Positions 8,419 through 16,402 of a DNA stretch of 64,000 nt are shown here, piece after piece (position 1 is the stretch's first letter; each line of letters opens with the position of its first letter). Where the stretch lies: assembly GCA_963743325.1 (NCBI GenBank), contig CAVUOZ010000001.1, positions 54,215-118,214 of the forward strand. The letters are read 5' to 3'. The notes beneath the pieces were generated by a model that was not told the origin of the DNA, ran no database searches, and saw only the letters and a list, made by a program, of their open reading frames with translations. The position numbers and the translations under genes are program-made. This stretch comes from DATFVA01 sp963743325. Lineage in GTDB: Bacteria; Bacteroidota; Ignavibacteria; Ignavibacteriales; Ignavibacteriaceae.

Positions 8419-9198
8419 ATGAATCTAAAATTCAACATAACACTTGCCTTAAAATATAAGAGCAATTCCCAAATTGCTCGTGTACTAAGTGAAGATTGGG
8501 TGCATCAAAACTCTTATTGCCCGAACTGTGGTAATGATGCATTAAAATCATATAATAAAAATAATCCAGCGGCTGATTTTTTTTGTGATAGTTGTAGATT
8601 TGACTATGAGCTTAAAAGTTTTAAAACTCTTCCCAAAAATAAAATCATCGATGGTGCATATTCATCTATGATTAATAAAATTCGTGATAGTACAAATCCT
8701 AATTTTTTCTTTTTACATTATAGTTCAAATTTCGATGTTGTCAATTTTCTTACCATTCCAAAGTATTTCTTCACAGATAGTATAATAGAAAAAAGGAAGC
8801 CCTTATCTTTAAATGCTAGAAGAGCCAATTGGGTGGGATGTAATATTTTATTTGCCAGTTTACCCAAGACAGGACTTATACATTTAATTAAAGATGGTCT
8901 GATTATTAACCGCAAGAATGTTTTAATGGAATGGCAAAAAACTACGTTTCTAGCACAAGAAAAGACTGAAAATCGAAGTTGGCTAATTGAAATGTTGCGA
9001 GTGGTTGATAGTATCTCTTATAATACCTTTACAACTCAAGATGTATATTCCTTTGAAAAATCATTAAAACAGAAATATCCTAATAATAAATTTATAAAAG
9101 CAAAAATCCGACAGCAGCTTCAAGTTTTAAGAGATAAAGGTATAATTAAATTTCTTGGAAATGGCAATTATCAGAAGGAATTAATAAATGAAAAATAA
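8419..9198 (+). CDS. dpnI: DpnI-type restriction endonuclease (cuts G-m6A-TC)
   Basis: A 259-residue homologue of pneumococcal DpnI, a type IIM enzyme that cuts only adenine-methylated GATC. The alignment recalled from the known enzyme is nearly gap-free over the first 66 residues: LKYKSNSQIARVLSEDWV, then a zinc site (C34, C37, C56, C59), and the PD-(D/E)xK catalytic residues D53, E64 and K66 in the same positions. ARRANWVGCNI corresponds to the central conserved block. The C-terminal winged-helix methyl-reader domain (about residues 183-254) includes KIRQQLQVLRDKGII. No methyltransferase is nearby, as expected for an enzyme that attacks methylated DNA. Visibly AT-richer than its neighbours, which suggests transfer. 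Confidence 0.95.
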   Translation: MNLKFNITLALKYKSNSQIARVLSEDWVHQNSYCPNCGNDALKSYNKNNPAADFFCDSCRFDYELKSFKTLPKNKIIDGAYSSMINKIRDSTNPNFFFLHYSSNFDVVNFLTIPKYFFTDSIIEKRKPLSLNARRANWVGCNILFASLPKTGLIHLIKDGLIINRKNVLMEWQKTTFLAQEKTENRSWLIEMLRVVDSISYNTFTTQDVYSFEKSLKQKYPNNKFIKAKIRQQLQVLRDKGIIKFLGNGNYQKELINEK

Positions 9199-9370
9199 AA
9201 ATCCTAAAATATTGATAGTAGTCAAGGGTGGCGTCGTTCAGAGTATTTATTCTTCAGATAAAAAATTACGACTTGAGATTTTAGACTTTGATAATGAAGA
9301 ATCAAAGAATGATGAAAAAGAAGAACAGAAATTAAAATCATTGATTAAAGGAATTTCAGCAATTTATTAG
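9188..9370 (+). CDS. 60-aa protein downstream of DpnI
   Basis: A short acidic protein beginning MKNKNPKILIVVKGGVVQSI. It overlaps the end of the DpnI gene by 11 bases, so the two are translationally coupled. KGGVVQSIYS resembles a small uncharacterised family seen in phage and mobile regions; no function is known. The overlap argues that it is real and co-expressed with the nuclease. Confidence 0.65.
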   Translation: MKNKNPKILIVVKGGVVQSIYSSDKKLRLEILDFDNEESKNDEKEEQKLKSLIKGISAIY

Positions 9371-9377
9371 AATTATT

Positions 9378-9590
9378 ATGAAAAAGAAAATAAAATATAG
9401 CGACAAAGAAATAGGGAAAGTTGAAATTATTAAAGACTTCCTTCCCAGGCCTGAAGAATTAGTATTTAAGGAGAATACTATAAAAGTAACTCTTAACTTA
9501 AGTAAATCAAGTATAGAGTTTTTTAAGAAAATAGCCCGGCAGCATGGAAGTCAATATCAGAAATTAATAGGGAATTTGCAGGATAGATAG
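9378..9590 (+). CDS. CopG/BrnA-like antitoxin, orphan
   Basis: A 70-residue protein with the pattern KDFLPRPEELVFKENTIKV followed by a ribbon-helix-helix region (TLNLSKSSIEFFKKIARQHG, YQKLIGNL). This is typical of CopG/BrnA antitoxins, which bind DNA and neutralise a toxin usually encoded just upstream. No BrnT-like toxin is present; the gene upstream is the 60-aa DpnI companion. Relatives usually continue a few residues past YQK.IR.LLDEYA, so the end (NLQDR) looks shortened. It may be a decayed or solitary regulator of the DpnI unit. Confidence 0.65.
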   Translation: MKKKIKYSDKEIGKVEIIKDFLPRPEELVFKENTIKVTLNLSKSSIEFFKKIARQHGSQYQKLIGNLQDR

Positions 9591-9625
9591 ATCTCACATT
9601 TCTCTTAATAATATTGGCGCACAGG

Positions 9626-10735
9626 TTAGAAAAGCTTAGAGATAAACTCTCCTATAAAATAACCTGCTGCTGCAATTCCAAAACCCACAATAAACATATC
9701 AAAACCGCTGCGGAAAATACCTCTGCCTGTAAAGAAGCTTCTTGCGGCGCCGACTCCGAAGTGAGCAAGCATTGCAATCGTGAATGCTGTCCATATTGCC
9801 GTTGTTCCCGTAAAAAAGAAGAACGGGAAAACAGGGATCAATGCACCGATTGCAGTTGCGAGTCCGGTAATCCACCCTTCGCGGAAGGGACTCATATTAG
9901 CCTCACCTATTCCAAGCTCTATTCTCACTTTTTCTTCGAGAGCCTGGGCCGGATCTTTCATCACTTCGTTTGCAAGATTTGAAGCATCAGCTTTACTCAT
10001 ACCTTTTGATTCATATATGAGAGAAAGCTCTTCAGTTTCGAGCTCAGGCATTAAAAGTATTTCTTCCTTCTCCATCTTTCTTTCGTGATCATATACTTCT
10101 TTTTCGCTGATCGCGGCAAGATATCCTGATGAACCCATTGAAAGTGCATCTGCAATCATTCCCGAAATACCGGATATTAAAATTATATGCGGAGCTACGG
10201 CAGCGCCGATAACTCCTGCTATCAAACCGAAGTTAGCTGTAAGTCCGTCATTAAATCCGTAAACTACATTCCTTAGCAGTCCTCCCGATTCAGAACGATG
10301 CCAGGGTTCCTCTGTTGTACCCTTAATACCCATAAGCTTATTAGCATGCTCTGCAGAATCCTTTGCAAGCTGCAGCGCGATGTCCTTTGTTTCTTTATCC
10401 AAACTGGTTTTATGCAGGCTAAGGTAAGATCTTACTTCCTCTGCTTCTTCATTCATCAGCGCTTTGGATAAAATCCAGGTGCCGAAACGGTTGGATAGCC
10501 GTGCAAGTGATCTGGCTTTGAAAGAGGGCCTTTCTTCTTTAAGAATTGCATTATGCTTTATTAATAAATCACGCCAGACTTTTATATGCTTTTCCTCAAC
10601 AGCAGAAAGTCGTGAGTATATATCTTTCTGCTTCTCATTGTTTTCCATACCTGCTAAAACTTTATAGAGGTATGAAGCGTCTATCTCCTCCTGTAAATGA
10701 TTTTTCCAGATAGAAACTGATTTATTATCTGCCAT
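9626..10735 (-). CDS. MbfA-type ferritin-like/VIT iron transporter
   Basis: A 369-residue fusion. Residues about 1-140 form a rubrerythrin/ferritin-like four-helix domain with iron-ligand candidates (EEIDASYLY, EEKHIKVW, NEEAEEV, DSAEHANK). Residues about 155-369 form a VIT1/CCC1-type membrane domain (YGFNDGLTANFGLIAG, ISGMIADALSMGSSGYLAA, then hydrophobic segments to the C-terminus). This architecture matches membrane-bound ferritin A and erythrin-VIT proteins, which export iron or manganese under excess. The start at 10735 gives full length. It faces the DpnI island tail to tail. Confidence 0.9.
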   Translation of the reverse strand: MADNKSVSIWKNHLQEEIDASYLYKVLAGMENNEKQKDIYSRLSAVEEKHIKVWRDLLIKHNAILKEERPSFKARSLARLSNRFGTWILSKALMNEEAEEVRSYLSLHKTSLDKETKDIALQLAKDSAEHANKLMGIKGTTEEPWHRSESGGLLRNVVYGFNDGLTANFGLIAGVIGAAVAPHIILISGISGMIADALSMGSSGYLAAISEKEVYDHERKMEKEEILLMPELETEELSLIYESKGMSKADASNLANEVMKDPAQALEEKVRIELGIGEANMSPFREGWITGLATAIGALIPVFPFFFFTGTTAIWTAFTIAMLAHFGVGAARSFFTGRGIFRSGFDMFIVGFGIAAAGYFIGEFISKLF

Positions 10736-10910
10736 TCTATTCCCGGTTTTTTTTGAACTCTAAAAATAAGAATAATGGATAAGGTATAGAAATGTGATAT
10801 GCATAGAGATTGAGAGAGGGTGGAATTAAAGATAAAAAATTAAAGTAAAAAGATAAAAGTCGAGATGTATAAGTATCTGAATAAAAAACATAACAGTATA
10901 AGAAGAAAAG

Positions 10911-11074
10911 TGACAAAATGACAGTCGGAATTAGAACAGTGGAAAGAAGAGGGAAGTCGGCCGCAAGTTTGCCGCAAGTCGACCGAAATTAAAATGGAAT
11001 AAAGAAGAGTTGAAAATTCGCAAAAAACGCAGCATCGGAATTTCTTAGGTAATGCTGTTTGTGCCATTTTGGCA
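10911..11074. promoter_or_regulatory. Second pair of TGYCA-TTT-TGRCA palindromes
   Basis: TGACAAAATGACA at 10911-10923 and a perfect palindrome TGCCATTTTGGCA at 11062-11074. The latter shares CATTTTGGCAGACGA with the site at 3186, beyond the palindrome itself, which points to a common origin of the two spacers. Confidence 0.35.
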
Positions 11075-11312
11075 GACGATGGAATCGCAAGTGCGTTGAG
11101 AGGAAATGGAAGGAATTTAGGAAGATGTGAAGGTTGGAGAGTTGAATAATGTAGAAACATTCACGTAGCTCAGGACAGGAGAAACTGAGTGAAAATTCCA
11201 CTATTGAGCGATCCGCTACAGGTGGACAGATTCGATGAATCGCTCATTACAATTATTAATAATTTGGAAATATTTTATAATAGAAATGGGATTGTCCCAA
11301 AAGTAAATTTTA

Positions 11313-11490
11313 CTGTCACACTGAGCCTGCTCGCCTTGCGAAGCAGGTCGAAGCCTGCCTACCGGCCCGCTCCGACCTGTCTGCGTTCAGGCTGGCTCGT
11401 CGGAGACGAGGCGAGCAGGCAGGTGTGAATTCTTTCTGAAATATCAGTCTTCGACCTGCCTGACGGCAAGGCAGGCAAGCTCAGACTGAC
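11313..11490. repeat. REP/MITE-like palindromic element
   Basis: The ends CTGTCACACTGAGC and GCTCAGACTGAC are imperfect inverted repeats. Inside are nested GC-rich palindromes (AGCCTGCTCGCC...GGCGAGCAGGC and CCTGCCTGACGGCAAGGCAGG) and the TCGAAG/CTTCGA cores. It resembles the CACACTGAGCCTGTCGAAG family of short interspersed repeats found in many Bacteroidota genomes (recalled, not searched). It is much GC-richer than its surroundings and encodes no protein. Confidence 0.7.
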
Positions 11491-11536
11491 AAATCTGAAC
11501 TTTTTAGTCATCCCCTCTGGGGCATTATACCAAATT

Positions 11537-11790
11537 TTAATACCACAAATGGAACTGAACAAGGAATGTATCGTTCGTGATTGAAGGATGTTCCATCTGG
11601 AAGCGGTACTCGGGACGAATTTCAACAAAGCTATACGGATGAAATTCGAAGCCCACTATCAATCTGCTGATATCATCATTATCTCTTGAATTCAGCGGAT
11701 CAAAACGGTCATACTTTACCACGGCCTCCAGACCTTTAAAAAGCCTGTAAGCTGCCTCGATCATCAGTGCAGTGGAAGCAGAATCATACA
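11537..11790 (-). pseudogene. Truncated second copy of the cytochrome-porin gene (C-terminal part)
   Basis: The last 80 or so residues closely match the C-terminus of the intact gene at 15042-16157 (shared blocks include YDRFDPLNSRDNDDISRLIV, GFEFHPYSF and RFQMEHPSITNDTFLVQFHLWY). Homology begins around the AGAATC near 11785 and the upstream portion, including the heme motif and signal peptide, is missing. The open frame to 11815 adds only unrelated residues. It is therefore a 3' fragment of a duplicate, left next to the palindromic element. Confidence 0.85.
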
Positions 11791-12235
11791 AGCTTATCGT
11801 TGTTATATAAAACAAATCACAAAAAGTTAATTTGACATTTAATGTATTTTATTATAATTAGAATTGAACTTAAATAGGGTTCTTTAATATGGGTAACTGT
11901 ACTACTTTATTTCCTGTACCCCCATCAAGATAATTTTTATTATTTATAATGTTATATGGGGTCATTACTAAATAACGTTACTAAAATTATTTACTCCTTG
12001 AAACGGGGGGGGTAAATATGCTGTTTTTTATTATTCTATTTGCCATTTTCTTACTGAACAATTTAATTCTGTATGCTTCTTTCAGGGAGATCATATTATA
12101 TAAAGAATCATTTCTCAGACCGCCCTTTAACAGGCAGTATTCAACTCTCAATTATTTCCCAACCGGTTTCACATAGCTTAAAGAAGTTAAACATTATTTC
12201 TTTCCCTGTTTATACAAAGTTTTATAGGTGATAAG
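11791..12235. other. AT-rich spacer
   Basis: No recognisable gene. One 52-codon frame (ATG 12018 to TAG 12176) follows a run of Gs and encodes a hydrophobic N-terminus (MLFFIILFAIFLLNN); it could be a tiny membrane peptide or chance. Confidence 0.4.
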
Positions 12236-14018
12236 GTGTTAAATAAATTATTAATGGTTGTTTCCTTTTATTTGTTGGTGTTTAGTGGTTTAACTCATTC
12301 TCAATCTCTTTTTCCTGATCGGCAAGAAAAAATAGAGCAGCTTAAAAGCAGAGAGAATATTAAAGTTACAGAAATGGAGAAAGGTATTTACCAGCTTCAC
12401 TATTCAAATGGTAAAATCATAATTAAAAACACAAATGACTACAAACTACCCCCTAATGCTAAAATAAAATACTCACCAACTTACGACAGCACAATAATAG
12501 ACCTGAGAACAATAGATACAACTCTTTATTACCAGAAATACAGCTATTGGCAGGATGTACCACTAACTAACCTGGAATTTTCACATATAATAGTAGATGA
12601 TGTTAATGAAAACAATAAACCTGAGCTTTACGGTGAGAGAAAATTTCTTCAATCTGAACAAGAACCAGTGACAATCTATGAATTGAACAATTCGAATTCA
12701 TTCCAATATATTTACCAATATGATTCTGTTTATATAGACAGACAAATTTATGATATTGATAATGATGGAAATAAGGAAGTAATGCTTGCTCTCCCGCTCT
12801 TCTATCCTGATTTGCCTATCCAGGAACGATTCTTTTCCAAACCAACAAACAATTCTTTAGCTACAAATTTAAATTTTATTTTTCCTGATTCCGGTATTGA
12901 TTCCCTTTTGCAGCTAAATGATTTGACACTTGGTAATTTTGATGGGGATTCTAAAACTGATCTGGCTTATACCGTATCTGGTTGGCCTGATGTACATATT
13001 TATGAATATAATTCAATCAATAACAATTTCGATTCGGTTTACCGGTTTGATAATAATGAAAATCCCCCCTGGGCAAATGCCGGTTTTTCTGTTGGAGACT
13101 TTGACCTTGACGGGAAAACTGATTTAGTTTTCGGGACAGGACAGGGACATATTTATGTAATTGAAAATGAAGGTGACAACCAATATTCAAACACCTGGCA
13201 GGGAATGGTTGAAACCTATCATGTCTTACGTTCATACCTGGTCACACGATATTGATAAAAACGGTAAACCTGAATTCTGGGAACTGGGTGATGCCTATTA
13301 TAATGGGATAGGAACAACAAGAATAACAATTTTTGAAACAGATGGTGATAACAGCTATGAAGCAGTGGCGAAAATTGATCTTATAGGGGTAATGTCATTT
13401 TACGCCGGAACAATGCAGGCAATTGATGTTGATGGTGACGGTACTGATGAAATTGCAATTTGCATAGATGATTTTTTCCTTATCCTGAAGTTTAATGGAA
13501 GCAGGAATCACCAGAGTTATGAGCTTTATTATATAAAACAAAATGAAGAATACCCATCAGGAGAATTTAGTATTTTCTTTGGTGCATTGATGGATACTTT
13601 ATTTCAAATTCAGAAACCTTGCATCCTGCTTTCCAGTTTGCACGTTATTGAGCAGCCTGGGCCCGACCTTGGTGAATATTTAACAAAAATTTATAAACCG
13701 GATTCAGCAACTAACGTTACAAATAATAATAACTCTATAAATGGATTTGAGCTCTTTCAGAATTACCCAAACCCATTTAATCCTGTTACAGATATTAAGT
13801 ACAACCTTGCCAGTCAGGGAAATGTTTTAATTATAGTATATAATATTTTAGGGAAAGAAATAAAATTGTTACTTAAAGAAGAGCTTCCCGCCGGAGAACA
13901 CGAAGTTCAATGGAACGGGAAAGACAATTACAACAGGGGATTGCCTTCTGGAATATATTTTATAAAAATGACTGCAGGCAGTTACCAAAAAACAATTAAG
14001 ACGATTTTATTAAAATGA
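12236..14018 (+). pseudogene. FG-GAP repeat protein with T9SS sorting tail, frameshifted
   Basis: Two overlapping frames (12236-13255 and 13161-14018) together make one exported protein. The first has a GTG start, a signal peptide (LLMVVSFYLLVFSGLTHS) and FG-GAP/VCBS-type calcium-binding repeats (DIDNDGNKE, NFDGDSKTDLAYT, DFDLDGKTDLVFG). The second continues the repeats (DIDKNGKPEFWELGD, DVDGDGTDEIAI) and ends in a type IX secretion tail (QNYPNPFNPVTDIKYNL to the final LLK). Removing one T from the TT at 13226-13227 joins them as TYHVYVHTWSHDIDKNG. The product would be about 593 residues, secreted or surface-bound. Either a real mutation or a sequencing error. Confidence 0.85.
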
Positions 14019-14945
14019 ACCAGACCTATCACAGGGACGACATGGTCTTCGCCCACAGAGCTAGCAACTTCAATCGGAGATTTTGATTCTCACACTTCAA
14101 TAACTAAAACATCCGATGGTAAAATACATCTGTTGTGTAACACCGGGATTTTCAATGGACAATTATATGACGGTCTGGTGTATACATCATTTGATGGTAA
14201 TAATTGGTCAGGTCCAATTTCTTTGGACAACTCCTATATTTTTTATCCTTATGGGCTCTCCTCTGTCTCTAATGATTTATTTATTACCTGGAGGCATGAT
14301 ACCAATAGTTATATAAGGTATAAACAATATGATGCAATTCCACTGCCTCCTCCTAATTTAGCAGTTTCCAGGAGTGCGTATGATCATCCACGATTAACCT
14401 GGACAAAAGTAGAACCTGATGTTAATAACTTTATTATAGAAAAATATTACCAGGGTGGGTGGCCGTTCCTGGCGCAAACCAGCAATTTGTGGTATGAGGA
14501 TACGGATGAGGATTACTGTCCGATAGGTCAACAATGTACTTCAGGGCATAACGTGGATTACAGGGTAAAAGCTGTTGACAATGGGAATCATACTTCAGAG
14601 CCATCTGACGTTGTAACTGCTCATGTACTGGGAGGTTATCCTGATAAAATTATTGCTCAACAATTTGAAATTATAACACCTGCTGAATATAAACTTGAGC
14701 AGAATTATCCAAATCCTTTTAACCCGACTACCTCCATTTATTATAATCTGAAAGATGCGGGATATGTCTCCCTAAAAGTTTTTAATATGATAGGACAGGA
14801 AGTTGCTGAACTGGTGAACGAAAATCAATCTGAAGGTTATCATTCCGTTGAATTCAATGCGTTTGATATTCCTTCAGGAATTTACATTTATCAAATTAAA
14901 TCAGGAGAATTTTCCGGCATAAAGAAAATGATGCTGGTTAAATAA
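14019..14945 (+). pseudogene. 5'-truncated T9SS-secreted protein
   Basis: In the same frame as the preceding gene and directly after its TGA, coding sequence resumes without a start: TGTTWSSPTELATSIGDF, then repeated sialidase/BNR-like motifs (LVYTSFDGNNWSGPISLDN, DLFITWRHDTNSYIRYKQY), a fibronectin-III-like stretch and a T9SS tail (LEQNYPNPFNPTTSIYYNL...MMLVK). There is no in-frame ATG near the beginning and no signal peptide; the first possible start (TTG 14133) lies inside a repeat. The gene therefore lost its 5' end, apparently by a deletion that abutted it to the FG-GAP gene. Confidence 0.8.
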
Positions 14946-15002
14946 TGACAATTTATTAATACGACAAGTTTCGTGGTAATTAATTGACTACGTTCTTTTA
15001 TA

Positions 15003-15029
15003 TATGCCGGATTCTAGAAATCCGGCATA
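15003..15029. terminator. Bidirectional terminator-like hairpin
   Basis: TATGCCGGATTCTAGAAATCCGGCATA forms a hairpin between the convergent genes ending at 14945 (+) and 15042 (-). The T-runs are weak on both sides. Confidence 0.5.
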
Positions 15030-15041
15030 ATTAGATATTCC

Positions 15042-16157
15042 CTAATACCACAAATGGAACTGAACCAGAAACGTATCATTCGTTATCGAAGGATGTTCCA
15101 TCTGGAACCTGTACTGAGGACGTACTTCAATGAAGCTGTAAGGATGAAATTCAAATCCCACGATCAGCCTGCTTATATCATCATTATCCCTTGAATTTAA
15201 GGGATCAAATCGGTCATATCTTACAACAGCATCAAGTCCTTTTACAAGCTGGTAGGCTGCTTCAATCATTAATGCACTTGAGAGAGAATCCTTTTGAACA
15301 TAATTATTTGCGATATCATATTCGCCCATCAGGGTAAAATCACCAATGCCGATTCCTGCATAACCGCCATACATTTGTACCTGGCCAACAGGCTCGATTG
15401 TTTGTTTAAATATCGCGACCGATCCCCCGAACATCAATGCCGCCGCATCAGATATTTTGGGATAAAATTCCAGGTTAGCAGTATAAGTCGGATCATTTTT
15501 AAAAACAGTGGGTGAATGCGGGTTGCCCACGCTTGCAGTAACGAAAACAAAATCAGAAATATATTGTCCCACTTCAATTCCGCTCTCAACATAATAAGGA
15601 TTGTATATCAATCCCCTTTGAGATGCTCCCGAAGTGATGTATCCCATATCCCCTCCTCTTGTGTAAGCTGTATGATCATCAAGACGGATTCCATAATTCG
15701 GGGTGAAGCTGCCTCCTTTTATATAGCCGTCATTGGGAAGTATATGAGCAACCCCGTAAGCTTCCCAAATTAACGATAAAAAATCGTATCGGGCAAAAAT
15801 GTTCATTTTCTCAGAAATATCAACATTAGTATAGATTGAGCCTGACATACTCTGGAAATCAATTCGTTTTGTAGATTCCTGGAGTAATAAATAACCATTA
15901 CCTCTATAATCAAGACCAAATTGAATATTTTCACTAATATTCTGACTCATTGGGAATTCTTTACTGGTTCTTTCCATAGGAAGAACATTTTTCCCGAAAG
16001 TCCATCCTGCGGAATTCCTCATAAGTCCTCCTGTGGGATTAACATGACAATCCGCGCAGTTTCCGCCCATTCTTAGTGCATATCTGGGTAGAGAATAACA
16101 TTCAGATACAAAAAGAAGTATAACCAAACCTGTAAGTAAAGTTTTAAACTGTCTCAT
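15042..16157 (-). CDS. Outer-membrane barrel with N-terminal c-type heme motif (Cyc2-like layout)
   Basis: A 371-residue exported protein: signal peptide (about 1-22), then one c-heme site (NCADCHVNPTGG, C34/C37/H38), then about 300 residues of alternating amphipathic strands ending in an aromatic residue (FHLWY), as outer-membrane beta-barrels do. One heme plugged into a porin is the layout of Cyc2, the iron-oxidising outer-membrane cytochrome; whether this protein is a true relative is unknown. Members with one CxxCH and a barrel are also found as uncharacterised proteins in Bacteroidota. It may move electrons across the outer membrane (inference). A truncated duplicate lies at 11537. Confidence 0.7.
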   Translation of the reverse strand: MRQFKTLLTGLVILLFVSECYSLPRYALRMGGNCADCHVNPTGGLMRNSAGWTFGKNVLPMERTSKEFPMSQNISENIQFGLDYRGNGYLLLQESTKRIDFQSMSGSIYTNVDISEKMNIFARYDFLSLIWEAYGVAHILPNDGYIKGGSFTPNYGIRLDDHTAYTRGGDMGYITSGASQRGLIYNPYYVESGIEVGQYISDFVFVTASVGNPHSPTVFKNDPTYTANLEFYPKISDAAALMFGGSVAIFKQTIEPVGQVQMYGGYAGIGIGDFTLMGEYDIANNYVQKDSLSSALMIEAAYQLVKGLDAVVRYDRFDPLNSRDNDDISRLIVGFEFHPYSFIEVRPQYRFQMEHPSITNDTFLVQFHLWY

Positions 16158-16402
16158 AAACCTCCTCAGGGAAATGAATTATTTGATGACCTTTTGAATT
16201 AAATCTAAACAGAGTTTGTGATAAAATCAGCAGATGCTCAAAATATCTTAAATTTTAATTTCTGAAGTAGTGATTTTAAAAGGGAAAAAGTGCCGTTATC
16301 TGTGTTATTTTCGAATTTCAGTAAGGGTTTTAAAACCATCAAAATACATTGCTATAAAACACTTACTTAGTTACTTTTAATGTCTGTTTTTAAATAGTTA
16401 GA

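Larger units (their letters stand above)
10736..11536. other. Gene-free region with palindromes and a REP/MITE-like element
   Basis: About 800 bases without a credible gene. From left to right: a GAGAG-rich stretch, the palindrome TGACAAAATGACA (10911), GCCGCAAGTTTGCCGCAAGTC, the palindrome TGCCATTTTGGCA (11062), and a 178-base palindromic element (11313-11490). Confidence 0.6.

Noticed and set aside
12236..14018. Two separate genes (12236-13255 and 13161-14018)
   Set aside because: They share FG-GAP repeats and join seamlessly when one base is removed; the second lacks a signal peptide.
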